From positions 186,001 through 250,000 of the forward strand of contig NZ_WQMS01000006.1 in assembly GCF_009753715.1 (NCBI RefSeq): a DNA stretch of 64,000 nt, in the 5' to 3' direction. Position 1 is the first letter of the stretch, and each line of letters opens with the position of its first letter. The DNA is from Sphingomonas horti (GTDB lineage Bacteria > Pseudomonadota > Alphaproteobacteria > Sphingomonadales > Sphingomonadaceae). The position numbers and the translations under genes were made by a program. The notes below the pieces were generated by a model. It saw nothing but the letters and a program-made list of their open reading frames with translations. It made no database searches and was not told where the DNA came from. Below, one piece after another: positions 8,512 to 16,547 of the stretch.

Positions 8512-9264
8512 ATGGGCTTCGAGCAGCAGTCCCGCCAGTTCACCGAGCAAGGCTATGCCGTCTTCCCCGGTGCGCTGGCAGGGGACGCGCTCAACCTGCT
8601 GCGGCGCGAGTGCGACGCGTTCGTCGCCCGCGAGGATGCGCGGATGGACGCGGCCGGCGTCGACACGCTCGGCATCAGCCACCGCGGCAAGCGCTATTTC
8701 GCGAACGAATGCCAGCGCGTCGCGCCTGAGCTGCGCCGCGTGCTGTTCAGCCCGGTGATGGCGGAGATTTGCCGCGCGACCTTGGGTGATGACGCCTATT
8801 TCTTCTTCGACCAATATGTCGTGAAGGGCCCGGAGGGTGGCCTGCCGTTTTCCTGGCACCAGGATTCGGGCTATGTCGTCGGCAATGGCGGCCCTGCCGA
8901 TCACGCGCCCTATCTCACCTGCTGGTGCCCGCTCGACGATGCGACCGAGGAGAACGGCACGGTGCGGCTGATCCCCGGCAGCCACCGGAACGGCATCCGG
9001 CCGCACGACCGCCAGCCGGGCAGCAACGACCTGGTCGGCGCGCCTGCGGATTCGGAAGGGGTGCTGGTCGAGGCGAAGGCCGGCGACGTGGTCGCATTTT
9101 CCAGCCTCACGCTGCACGCGACCGGCGCCAACCGTTCCGACCGGCCGCGCCGCGTCTATCTCGCGCAATACACGCCCGAAGCGATGCTCGACCCGGGCAC
9201 CAGGCATCTGCGGCGCAACGCGATCCCAATCCTGCGCCATGGCGAGCGGGTAACGATTGGCTGA
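8512..9264 (+). CDS. Phytanoyl-CoA dioxygenase (PhyH) family protein
   Basis: 250 residues with the Fe(II)/2-oxoglutarate oxygenase facial triad: SWHQDSGY gives His116 and Asp118, and SLTLHATGANRSDRPRR gives the distal His202 plus the Arg that holds 2-oxoglutarate. ENGTVRLIPGSH is also typical of the family. Starts 8 bp after the TBDR gene and overlaps the start of the MFS gene, so the three form an operon. A GTG directly precedes ATG 8512 and is an alternative start. It probably hydroxylates the imported compound; substrate unknown. Confidence 0.88.
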   Translation: MGFEQQSRQFTEQGYAVFPGALAGDALNLLRRECDAFVAREDARMDAAGVDTLGISHRGKRYFANECQRVAPELRRVLFSPVMAEICRATLGDDAYFFFDQYVVKGPEGGLPFSWHQDSGYVVGNGGPADHAPYLTCWCPLDDATEENGTVRLIPGSHRNGIRPHDRQPGSNDLVGAPADSEGVLVEAKAGDVVAFSSLTLHATGANRSDRPRRVYLAQYTPEAMLDPGTRHLRRNAIPILRHGERVTIG

Positions 9265-10522
9265 TGCCCTCGTGACCTTCTCGCGCGGCCGCCGCAATCT
9301 TCTGTTCGTGCTGGCGCTCAGCGCCACGATCCTGAACCTGGTCGATCGCCAGATCATCTCGGTGCTGAAGCCGGAGATGGCGCACGAACTCGGCTGGAGC
9401 GACAACGATTATGGCACGCTCGCCGCCTGGTTCCAGGGCGCGGCAGCAGTCGCCTTTCTGTTCACCGGCTGGATCGTCGACCGGCTCGGCGTCAAATGGG
9501 CGAACCCGGTCGGCGTCGCGCTGTGGAGCCTGGCGGCGATGGCGCACGCCATCGCGCGGACCTTCGGCCAGTTCGTGCTGTGCCGCGTGGCCTTGGGCGC
9601 GACGGAGGCGATGGGCACGCCGGCTGCGATCAAGACGATTGCCGCGATCTTCCCGCCCGCGCAGCGCTCCAACGGCTATGGCCTGCTGAACGCGATCGGC
9701 AGCCTGGGCGCGATCGTGACGCCGCTGCTGATCCCGTTCGTGGCGCTCGCCTGGGGCTGGCACGGCGCGTTCCTGCTGGGCGGCGTGCTCGGGCTCGTCT
9801 GGTCCGTGCTGTGGCTGGTCGCGGTGCGCGGCGTCCGCTTCGGCGGCGACCATGATGCGCCGGGCGACGTGCCGGCGACGAAACGCGGGCCCAGCATCCT
9901 GACTGAGCGCCGCAGCTGGGCGATCGCGATCGCCAAATTCCTGTCCGATGCGACCTGGTGGCTGATGCTGTTCTGGATGCCGGACTTTTTCCACCGCAGC
10001 TTCGGCCTGTCCGGCGTCGCGCTGGGCCCGCCGCTGGCCATCGCCTATAGCTGCGCCGCCGTGGGCGCGGTGCTCGCCGGCACGATCACGACGCGAATGA
10101 TCGCCGCCGGCCATGACCTTGCGCGCGTGCGCAAAGGCGCGCTGCTGGTCGCGGCCTTGTTCGCGACGCCGCTGCCGTTCGCGGACCTGGCGCACGATTA
10201 CTGGCTGGCGGTGGCGCTGCTCGGCCTGGTCATGGCCGCGCACCAGGCCTTTTCGTCGAGCCTGTTCACGCTGATCGCCGACGTCTCGCCGCCGGAAAAG
10301 GTTGGCCGGGTGACTAGCTTCGGTGCCTTTGCCGGCAATATCGGCGGCATGGTGATCGCCAAGGTCGCCGGACTCGTGCTGGCGGCAAAGCTCGGCTACC
10401 TGCCACTGTTCCTGTTCGCGGGCTTTTCCTACCTGCTCGCCTACGGAGCGATCCAGCTGCTGATGCCCCGCCTGCCGCTGGAGGGCGTGGGGTCAAAGGG
10501 CCCGCCGCAGGGCGCGCACTAG
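9257..10522 (+). CDS. MFS transporter, anion:cation symporter (hexuronate-type)
   Basis: 421 residues, about twelve membrane segments. Near the N-terminus NLVDRQIISVLKPEMAHELGWSDNDYGTLAAWFQGAAAVAFLFTGWIVDRLG and near the end TLIADVSPPEKVGRVTSFGAFAGNIGGM match the ACS branch that includes ExuT-type hexuronate carriers. The frame begins with TTG 9257, overlapping the PhyH stop; GTG 9272 is an alternative. Its stop is interlocked with the convergent LacI gene. Role inferred: inner-membrane uptake of the compound brought in by the TBDR. Confidence 0.9.
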   Translation: MADALVTFSRGRRNLLFVLALSATILNLVDRQIISVLKPEMAHELGWSDNDYGTLAAWFQGAAAVAFLFTGWIVDRLGVKWANPVGVALWSLAAMAHAIARTFGQFVLCRVALGATEAMGTPAAIKTIAAIFPPAQRSNGYGLLNAIGSLGAIVTPLLIPFVALAWGWHGAFLLGGVLGLVWSVLWLVAVRGVRFGGDHDAPGDVPATKRGPSILTERRSWAIAIAKFLSDATWWLMLFWMPDFFHRSFGLSGVALGPPLAIAYSCAAVGAVLAGTITTRMIAAGHDLARVRKGALLVAALFATPLPFADLAHDYWLAVALLGLVMAAHQAFSSSLFTLIADVSPPEKVGRVTSFGAFAGNIGGMVIAKVAGLVLAAKLGYLPLFLFAGFSYLLAYGAIQLLMPRLPLEGVGSKGPPQGAH

Positions 10523-11514
10523 CCCCAGCGCGGCGCCGTCGACGCGCGCTCGATCAGCTCCGAGGGCAGTACCACCTGCTCGACAGTTCCGGAGAACAGC
10601 AGCTCCGCCGCCCGCTCCGCCATCGCGCGGATCGGCTGGCGCATCGTCGTCAGCGGAGGCCAGACCAGCTTCGCCAGATCGGTGTCGTCGAAGCCGGCGA
10701 TCGACAGCTGCTCGGGCACGCGGATGCGGCGCTGGTGCGCGACGCTCAGCACGCCGGCGGCCATGTCGTCGCTGCTGGCGAAGATTGCGGTCGGCGGCTC
10801 CGGCAGGCCCAGCAGCGCCTCCGCCGCCGCCCGGCCGGAGCCGAAGTCGAACCAGCCCTGCTCGACCAGGTTGAGGTCGAGCGGAATGCCGGCCTCGCGC
10901 AGGGCGTCGAGATAGCCCGCCAGCCGCTGATTGCTGACCGCATAGCTGCGGTGCCCGACGACGAAGCCGATCCGGCGATGGCCGAGCGCGATCAGCCGCC
11001 GCGTCATCGCCCGCGCCGCGCCTTCGTTGTCGATCGCGACCGAGGCGCTGCGATCGCGCTGCACGCCTGGCGAGATGCGGACATAGGGGGTGCCGGCGCG
11101 GTCCAGCTCGTCCAGCACCGGCGCGTTGTCGACGATCGGCGGCGTCAGGATCGCGCCGTCGAACCCCATCTGGCGGAAGAAAGTCAGCACGTCGGCGCCG
11201 AGCTCGTCCGCCTCCACTTCATAAGCGTGGACGATCAGCCGCACGCCCTCCGCCGCGCAGCGCCCGCGCAGCCCGGCGATCAGACCGTGCAGGTAATAGG
11301 GGCCGGGGTTCGAGCAGACGAGCGCGATCTGGAACGACCGGCCACCGGCGAGCGCCCGGGCGGCCTGGCTGGGATGGAAGCCCAGCGCCGCCATCGCTTC
11401 CTCGACCCGCGCGCGGGTCGCGGGGCGGACATAGCGTTCGTTGTTGATCACCCGCGACACGGTCTTGATCGAGACCCCGGCGGCCTGGGAGACGTCCTTG
11501 ATGTTGGCCCGCAT
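10519..11514 (-). CDS. LacI-family transcriptional regulator
   Basis: 331 residues. N-terminal LacI helix-turn-helix (ANIKDVSQAAGVSIKTVSRVINNERYVRPATRARVEEAMAALGF) with the hinge helix ending HPSQAARALAGG, then a periplasmic-binding-protein-like sensor domain (YYLHGLIAGL, IAFASSDDMAAG-type effector pocket, SIAGFDDTDLAKLVWPPLTTMRQP). ATG 11514 is preferred to an upstream in-frame ATG because it puts the HTH at residue 2 as in the family. It converges on the MFS gene and is the likely local repressor of the TBDR-PhyH-MFS operon. Confidence 0.92.
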   Translation of the reverse strand: MRANIKDVSQAAGVSIKTVSRVINNERYVRPATRARVEEAMAALGFHPSQAARALAGGRSFQIALVCSNPGPYYLHGLIAGLRGRCAAEGVRLIVHAYEVEADELGADVLTFFRQMGFDGAILTPPIVDNAPVLDELDRAGTPYVRISPGVQRDRSASVAIDNEGAARAMTRRLIALGHRRIGFVVGHRSYAVSNQRLAGYLDALREAGIPLDLNLVEQGWFDFGSGRAAAEALLGLPEPPTAIFASSDDMAAGVLSVAHQRRIRVPEQLSIAGFDDTDLAKLVWPPLTTMRQPIRAMAERAAELLFSGTVEQVVLPSELIERASTAPRWG

Positions 11515-11638
11515 GAATGCGTTCTGGGGGATCGGGGCCAAGTCTGTCCAGAGATGTCCTTATCCGGGACAGGGTGGCTGCCATGTTAACCAATTAGCGT
11601 GCGAGACAGAATCGTTACCGAAACGTTAACCTGCATCT

Positions 11639-11812
11639 ATGAAACGCAGACTCGTCCTCAGCAATGAAGCCGCGCGACATCCGTTTCGCCAAAGGCTTCC
11701 CCGCCCCACCCTGCAGGCGATCGAAGCCGTCGCCGACGACCGGAACGACCTCCGGCTGTTCGCGATGAGCTTCACCGCTTTCTTCATCGCGATCTACGGC
11801 CTGTTCGGCTGA
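11639..11812 (+). CDS. Small protein with a C-terminal membrane segment
   Basis: 57 residues starting MKRRLVLSNEAARHPFRQRL. The N-terminal half is basic and the C-terminal stretch FAMSFTAFFIAIYGLFG would span the membrane. It is read away from the LacI gene with about 120 bp of AT-richer upstream sequence. Size and layout (basic soluble head, acidic VADDRNDL, single membrane anchor) resemble unnamed small sphingomonad proteins. Supported by open frame and composition only. Confidence 0.55.
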   Translation: MKRRLVLSNEAARHPFRQRLPRPTLQAIEAVADDRNDLRLFAMSFTAFFIAIYGLFG

Positions 11813-11850
11813 GCTACCGCCCGAGGCGAAGCGCCTAAGAAGGGTGGGTT

Positions 11851-12017
11851 GCGGACGTTAGCCCCTCTCCGCTTGCGGGAGAGGGAGGGGCCCGCGCCCG
11901 CGTAGCGAGCGCGGGAGGGTGAGGGGGGAAACACCGAAGTCCGAGTTTCCCCCTCACCCCGCTCGCGCTGAAGCGCGAGTCGCCCTCTCCCGCAAGGGGA
12001 GAGGGGCTAGTGTCCGC
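11851..12017. repeat. Long imperfect inverted-repeat element
   Basis: The outer 35 bases at the left end and the last 35 bases at the right end are inverse complements with two mismatches. Inner arms also pair (AGGGTGAGGGGGGAAAC against GTTTCCCCCTCACC). The whole 167 bp folds into one long hairpin. It lies between a 57-residue ORF and the convergent LplT-like gene, has no coding capacity, and contains the CCCTCTCCCGCAAG words common in intergenic repeats of GC-rich proteobacteria. Confidence 0.8.
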
Positions 12018-12093
12018 TATGGGTCGAAAGCGGCCCTCGACCGTCGAGGGTTCGAAATAGACAGGGTACGCCTCTTGTCGGTCTTCCGACGCC

Positions 12094-13362
12094 TCAATCG
12101 CAGGCGAGGTGGAGTTTCCAGGCGAGCCAGGCTGCGACGAAGCACATGGCGGTGACCATCAGCAACTGGTCGACCGCGGAAACCCCGAGGGCACTGAGCG
12201 TGAACGCCAGCAGCGAGCCGGCGACCATCGCGCCTGAGTTGACGATATTGTTGGCCGCGACGGTGCGCGCGGTCTGGTCCTTGCCGACGGTCGTCGTCAG
12301 GAACGCATAGAGCGGCACCACGAACATGCCGCCGGTCACTGCCACGCCCAGCAGGGCGACCAGCAGCACCAGTGCGGAGGGGTGCCGGACGAACTCGGCG
12401 ATATTGTAGAGCTGGCCGGGATGGTCGCCGATCCAGCTGCGTGCGACCATGTAGAGCAGCAGGATGAAGCCGGCCATCGCGATCACGCTGCCCGGCGCGT
12501 AGCGGGCCGAGACCTGGCCTTTCAGCAGCCGGTTGATCGCCACCGACCCGATCGCGACGCCGACCGAGAAGACGGCCAGGAACAGGCTGGCCACTTCCTG
12601 GTCGGAGGTCAGCACGTTCTTCACCAGCGGCGGGAATTCGATGATCAGCACCGCGCCGATCGTCCAGAAGAAGCTGATCGCGCAGATCGCGAGGAACAGT
12701 CGCGGAATGTGCATCGTCGCATTGACCAGCCGCACCGAGGCGCGGACGATGTGCCAGTCGAACGTATGTTCCTCGTGCAGCGGCGGCGCCGGCGGCACCT
12801 GGCGACCGGCGAACCAGCCTAGCACCGCGACGCCGAGCACGATCGCGGTCGTCTCCTGCGGCGTGGTGAAGCCGGCGAGGATCGTGCCGGCCAGAATCGC
12901 GATATAGGTGCCGGCCTCTACCAGACCGGTGCCGCCCAGCACTTCGTCGGGCTCGAGATGCTGGGGCAGGATCGCGTATTTGATCGGACCGAAAAATGTC
13001 GAATGCACGCCCATCGCCAGCACTGCCGCCAGCATCAGCGGGATGGACGGGAGCAGCAGCCCCAGCCCCCCGGCCAGCATGATCGCGATCTCGGCCGATT
13101 TGACGATGCGCACGATCCGCGCCTTGTCGCGCGTGTCGGCTAGCTGGCCGGACAGGGCGGAGAGCAGGAAGAAGGGCAGGATGAACAGTCCGGTCGCCAG
13201 CGCGTTGAACTGGGTTTCGACCTTCGGGTCCGAATAGACCTGATAGGTCGCGAACAGCACCATCGAGGTCTTGAACAGATTGTCGTTGAACGCGCCGAGG
13301 AACTGGGTCGCAAAGATCGGCAGGAACCGCCGCCGGCCGAGAAGCCGCATCGAAGTCTGCAT
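12094..13362 (-). CDS. MFS transporter, lysophospholipid transporter (LplT)-like
   Basis: 422 residues, about twelve membrane segments. The N-terminal FLPIFATQFLGAFNDNLFKTSMVL and the GVHSTFFGPIKYAILPQHL loop are the signatures of LplT, which flips lysophospholipids inward for reacylation. In many proteobacteria LplT is fused to, or encoded beside, an acyltransferase/acyl-ACP synthetase (Aas); neither is present here. The divergent gene is pgsA, another phospholipid gene. Function is inferred from family motifs. Confidence 0.82.
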   Translation of the reverse strand: MQTSMRLLGRRRFLPIFATQFLGAFNDNLFKTSMVLFATYQVYSDPKVETQFNALATGLFILPFFLLSALSGQLADTRDKARIVRIVKSAEIAIMLAGGLGLLLPSIPLMLAAVLAMGVHSTFFGPIKYAILPQHLEPDEVLGGTGLVEAGTYIAILAGTILAGFTTPQETTAIVLGVAVLGWFAGRQVPPAPPLHEEHTFDWHIVRASVRLVNATMHIPRLFLAICAISFFWTIGAVLIIEFPPLVKNVLTSDQEVASLFLAVFSVGVAIGSVAINRLLKGQVSARYAPGSVIAMAGFILLLYMVARSWIGDHPGQLYNIAEFVRHPSALVLLVALLGVAVTGGMFVVPLYAFLTTTVGKDQTARTVAANNIVNSGAMVAGSLLAFTLSALGVSAVDQLLMVTAMCFVAAWLAWKLHLACD

Positions 13363-13479
13363 GAGGTGCGGTGGGCCGTGACGTTGAAACTGATCCGGCT
13401 CTACCGGGAATGGGGCGTGACGGGAAGGGGAGGTTCACGCTGGACCCTCGGCCGCTTTGCCCGCTAAGCACGAAAGCAC

Positions 13480-14049
13480 ATGCTGACGCTGCCGAACCTG
13501 CTGACCCTGTCGCGCATCTTCGCGGTGCCGATTCTGGTGTTCCTGCTCTGGTATCCCGGCTGGCGGGTCGGCTACGGTTTCGGCTTCGTGCTCTACTGCA
13601 TCGTCGGCGTCACCGATTACCTGGACGGCTATCTTGCCCGCGCGCAGGGAACGGTGTCGAAGCTCGGCATCTTCCTCGATCCGATCGCCGACAAGATCAT
13701 GGTCGCGGCCGTGATCGTGATGCTGATCTCGACCGAAGGCGGCGGCCATCATCCGATCATCCGCGGCTGGGATGTGATCCCGGCGCTGATCATCCTGCTG
13801 CGCGAGATCGCTGTGTCGGGTCTTCGGGAATTCCTCGCGCAGCTCAGCGTCTCGGTGCCGGTCAGCAAGCTCGCCAAGTGGAAGACGACCTTTCAGATGG
13901 TGTCGCTGGGCGCGCTGATCCTGGCCGGCGCCTTGCCGGGCGAACCCTGGGTCCTGCTTGTCGGCCAGATCTCGCTCTGGGCGGCGGCGGCGCTGACGGT
14001 CATCACCGGCTGGGATTATCTGCGCGTCGGCCTGAAGCACATGGACTGA
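13480..14049 (+). CDS. pgsA: CDP-diacylglycerol-glycerol-3-phosphate 3-phosphatidyltransferase
   Basis: 189 residues with the CDP-alcohol phosphotransferase motif DYLDGYLARAQG...LDPIADK, whose aspartates bind the metal and CDP-DAG. Several membrane segments and the start MLTLPNLLTLSRIFAVPILV fit PgsA, the committed enzyme of phosphatidylglycerol and cardiolipin synthesis in the inner membrane. moaD starts 2 bp after its stop, so the three genes pgsA-moaD-moaE form a tight unit. Confidence 0.95.
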   Translation: MLTLPNLLTLSRIFAVPILVFLLWYPGWRVGYGFGFVLYCIVGVTDYLDGYLARAQGTVSKLGIFLDPIADKIMVAAVIVMLISTEGGGHHPIIRGWDVIPALIILLREIAVSGLREFLAQLSVSVPVSKLAKWKTTFQMVSLGALILAGALPGEPWVLLVGQISLWAAAALTVITGWDYLRVGLKHMD

Positions 14050-14051
14050 CG

Positions 14052-14306
14052 GTGCCGACCATCCTCTATTTCGCCTGGGTGCGGGACATGATCGGCACGG
14101 CCGAGGAAAGCGCCGATCCGCCGGCCGACGTGACCACGGTGGGCGCGCTGGCGGCGTGGCTCGCGGGGCGCAGCGAGGGCCACCGCGCGGCGCTGGCGGA
14201 CCTGACGCGCATTCGCGCCGCCGTCGATCAGCAATTCGCCGATCTCGACGCGTCGATCGAAGGCGCTCGCGAAATCGCCTTTTTCCCGCCGGTGACGGGC
14301 GGATGA
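14052..14306 (+). CDS. moaD: Molybdopterin synthase small subunit
   Basis: 84 residues starting with GTG (VPTILYFAWVRDMIG) and ending in FFPPVTGG, the C-terminal Gly-Gly that is adenylated and thiocarboxylated to deliver sulfur to molybdopterin. Ubiquitin-like fold expected. GTG 14052 is 3 bp after the pgsA stop, and its own stop overlaps the moaE start (ATGA). Confidence 0.93.
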   Translation: MPTILYFAWVRDMIGTAEESADPPADVTTVGALAAWLAGRSEGHRAALADLTRIRAAVDQQFADLDASIEGAREIAFFPPVTGG

Positions 14307-14758
14307 TCACCGTTGCGGTCCAGCAGGCGCCGTTCTCGGTGGAGGACGCGCTGGCGCCGCTGGAAGCGCTGGGCGGCGGCGCGGTGGCGAGCTTTGTCGG
14401 GCTCGTGCGGAGCGACGGCGGCATCGAGGCGCTGACGCTCGAACATTATCCGGGCATGACCGAGGTGGCGCTGCGCCGGCTGGCCGAGGAAGCGGTGGCG
14501 CGCTGGTCGCTGATCGGCGCGACCGTCATCCACCGCGTCGGGGAACTGCGCCTGGGCGAGCGGATCGTGCTCGTCGCCACCTGTGCGCCGCATCGCCGCG
14601 ACGCGCTCGACGCCTGCGCCTATCTGATCGACCGGCTGAAGACCGACGCCCCGTTCTGGAAGCGGGAGACGAGAGGCGGCGACGGCCGCTGGGTGGAGGC
14701 GCGCGCGAGCGACGATGCCGCAGCCGCACGCTGGAGCCAACCATCACCCCAGTCTTGA
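14303..14758 (+). CDS. moaE: Molybdopterin synthase catalytic subunit
   Basis: 151 residues. Contains GGGAVASFVGLVRSD, LTLEHYPGMTEVALRRLAEEA, HRVGELRLGERIVLVATCAPHRRDALDACAYLIDRLKTDAPFWKRE, the conserved core of MoaE with the substrate-binding Arg and Lys (KTDAPFWK). It forms a heterotetramer with MoaD from the overlapping gene and makes molybdopterin from cyclic pyranopterin monophosphate. The C-terminal tail beyond GGDGRWVEA is variable. Confidence 0.95.
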   Translation: MITVAVQQAPFSVEDALAPLEALGGGAVASFVGLVRSDGGIEALTLEHYPGMTEVALRRLAEEAVARWSLIGATVIHRVGELRLGERIVLVATCAPHRRDALDACAYLIDRLKTDAPFWKRETRGGDGRWVEARASDDAAAARWSQPSPQS

Positions 14759-14807
14759 GCCGGGGCCTACCTTCTTACCCCGCGGCTAAGAAGGTAGGCC
14801 CCGGCTC
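14757..14807. repeat. REP-like hairpin, 21-bp perfect arms; likely bidirectional terminator
   Basis: A 21-base arm beginning GAGCCGGGGCCTACCTT pairs perfectly with its inverse complement around a nine-base loop. It sits between the convergent moaE and oxyR genes. Related words (GGCCTACCTTCTT, AGGTAGGCCCCGG) recur at 16448-16522 and 17083-17153, so this is a dispersed repeat rather than a single terminator. Confidence 0.75.
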
Positions 14808-14825
14808 AAACCTGGGATAACGAGT

Positions 14826-15728
14826 TCAGGGCGCCGCCTTCCTCAGCAAATCCGCGAGCAGCCGGAAGTCCTTTTCCCGCGGGCTGTTGCGACGCCAGAC
14901 CAGCGCGATCTCGCGGGCCGTGTGCTCGCCTTCCAGCGGCCGGGCGACGATGTGCGTGTGGTCGAGGATGCCGGCGTCCAGCGCCATTTCGGGCAGCATC
15001 GTCACGCCAAGGCCGTTGTCGACCATCTGCACCAGCGTGTGCAGCGACGTGCCGAGCATCGTCGCATGGGCGCGGAGCTCCGGCCGGTTGCAGGCGGCGA
15101 GCGCATGGTCGCGCAGGCAATGCCCGTCCTCCAGCAGCAGCAGCCGCTCCGGGTCGATCAGGTCGGCCGACACATGATCGGGCGGCGCGCCCTCGCTTTC
15201 GGGAAAGGCGACCATCAACTGGTCCTCGAACAGGATCTCGCGATCCACATCGCCGCACGCATAGGGCAGGGCGAGCAGCACGCAGTCCGCGCCGCCGCGG
15301 CTCAGCGACTCGCAGGCGGCCGCGCTCGGCTCCTCGCGAAGATAGAGCTTCAGCTCCGGCCGCTCCTTGCGGATGCGGGGCAGGATGCGCGGCAGCAGGA
15401 ACGGCGCGATCGTCGGGATCACGCTCATCCGCAGCTCGCCGGACAGCGGCTGGCCGGCGGTGCGGGCCAGGTCCGCCAGCTCGTCCGCCTCGCGCAGCAC
15501 GCGCCGTGCCTTCTCCGCGATCTTCTCGCCGGTCGGTGTGAAGCGGACCACCCGCCGCGTCCGCTCCACCAGGGTGATGCCGATCAGCGATTCCAGCTCG
15601 CGCAGGCCCGCCGACAGCGTCGATTGCGTGACGAAGCAGGCGTCGGCGGCGCGCCCGAAATGGCCATAGTCGTGGAGCGCGACGAGATATTGCAGCTGCT
15701 TGAGCGTCGGCAGGTAGGTGCTGCTCAT
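14826..15728 (-). CDS. oxyR: Hydrogen-peroxide-sensing LysR regulator OxyR
   Basis: 300 residues. LysR HTH at the N-terminus (TLKQLQYLVALHDYGHFGRAADACFVTQSTLSAGLRELE), effector domain with LLLEDGHCLRDHALAAC: Cys204 and Cys213 have the nine-residue spacing of the peroxide-sensing pair (Cys199/Cys208 in E. coli). ATG 15728 is chosen because GGAG precedes it at proper distance and the HTH then starts in register; an ATG 21 bp upstream is less likely. It is divergent from ahpC, the classical OxyR target. Confidence 0.93.
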   Translation of the reverse strand: MSSTYLPTLKQLQYLVALHDYGHFGRAADACFVTQSTLSAGLRELESLIGITLVERTRRVVRFTPTGEKIAEKARRVLREADELADLARTAGQPLSGELRMSVIPTIAPFLLPRILPRIRKERPELKLYLREEPSAAACESLSRGGADCVLLALPYACGDVDREILFEDQLMVAFPESEGAPPDHVSADLIDPERLLLLEDGHCLRDHALAACNRPELRAHATMLGTSLHTLVQMVDNGLGVTMLPEMALDAGILDHTHIVARPLEGEHTAREIALVWRRNSPREKDFRLLADLLRKAAP

Positions 15729-15753
15729 AACATCGCTCCAGTCGATCAATACG

Positions 15754-15790
15754 GAAGGAATAATCTATTGGATCGATATCTTCCACTCCC
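15754..15790. promoter_or_regulatory. Possible OxyR site between oxyR and ahpC
   Basis: The core CTAT-N7-ATAT at 15765-15779 matches the two inner tetranucleotides of the OxyR pattern ATAG-N7-CTAT-N7-ATAG-N7-CTAT except for one base. The two outer tetranucleotides match poorly. The divergent oxyR-ahpC region is the expected place for such a site. Confidence 0.35.
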
Positions 15791-15863
15791 TATATCGGCC
15801 GGCGTCGAGCGGGGCGATGGGTCGCGCCCGCCGCCAGTTTCATAACAGGAGACGAAGAGAACC

Positions 15864-16409
15864 ATGCTTACCGTTGGCGACAAGCTCCCCGAACTCACTC
15901 TCCCGGTCCAGCAGGGCACGTCCGCGCTTCCCGCCGGCGAGACCATCGATCTCGGTCAGACGAACGGGAAGTGGAAGGTCCTGTTCTATTGGCCCAAGGA
16001 TTTCACTTTCGTCTGCCCGACGGAGATTGTCGGCTATGGCCAGCTGAAGGGAGAATTCGCCGATCGCGATGCCGAGCTGATCGGCGCCTCGACCGACACC
16101 GCGCACGTCCACTTCGCGTGGCGCCGCTCCGACGCGGAGCTCGCCGAGGCCGATTTCCCGTGGATCGCCGACAATGGTGCGAAGCTCGCTTCGGCGCTCG
16201 GCATCCTCGACAAGGATGAGCATGTCGCGTTCCGCGCGACCTTCGTCGTCGATCCGGACAACGTCATCCAGCACGTGACGGTCAACGGCCTGAACGTCGG
16301 CCGCAACCCGCAGGAGACGCTGCGCGTGCTCGACGCGCTGCAGACCGACGAGCTCTGCCCGTGCAACTGGAACAAGGGCGAAGAAACCCTTCAGCCGGTC
16401 GCGGCGTAA
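15864..16409 (+). CDS. ahpC: Peroxiredoxin AhpC (AhpD-dependent type)
   Basis: 181 residues. Peroxidatic Cys51 lies in FYWPKDFTFVCPTE; the C-terminal ELCPCNW gives Cys165 and Cys167, the arrangement of the actinobacterial-type AhpC that is reduced by AhpD rather than AhpF. Reduces H2O2 and organic peroxides. AGGAGA upstream of ATG 15864 supports the start. Divergent from oxyR and followed by ahpD, so it is very likely OxyR-controlled. Confidence 0.96.
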   Translation: MLTVGDKLPELTLPVQQGTSALPAGETIDLGQTNGKWKVLFYWPKDFTFVCPTEIVGYGQLKGEFADRDAELIGASTDTAHVHFAWRRSDAELAEADFPWIADNGAKLASALGILDKDEHVAFRATFVVDPDNVIQHVTVNGLNVGRNPQETLRVLDALQTDELCPCNWNKGEETLQPVAA

Positions 16410-16447
16410 GCTGCCGGGCGCGGGGCCGACCGGTCCCGCGCCCCCTC

Positions 16448-16522
16448 TCGTCATCCCGGCCTCGAGCCGGGCCCACTTTCTTTGCCGAAACAGGTAGGCC
16501 CCGGGTCAAGCCCGGGGTGAGG
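16448..16522. repeat. REP-like palindromic repeat between ahpC and ahpD
   Basis: Two GC-rich hairpins (CCCGGCCTCGAGCCGGG and CCCCGGGTCAAGCCCGGGG) inside an overall inverted repeat bounded by CGTCATCCC and GGGGTGA. Shares CAGGTAGGCCCCGG with the elements at 14757 and 17083. It occupies nearly all of the gap between ahpC and ahpD, so it may shape processing or termination between them. Confidence 0.7.
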
Positions 16523-16547
16523 ATTATCTGTGGCTGGAGACAATGTG

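Noticed and set aside
11613-11625. CGTTACCGAAACG as a LacI operator before the LacI gene
   Set aside because: Ten of thirteen positions match as an odd-centred palindrome, but it does not have the central CG layout of the candidate at 6171, so autoregulation through it is not supported.
12017-13471. Second minus-strand frame over the LplT-like gene
   Set aside because: Arg-rich shadow in another frame; the real gene has the LplT motifs GAFNDNLFK and GPIKYAILP.
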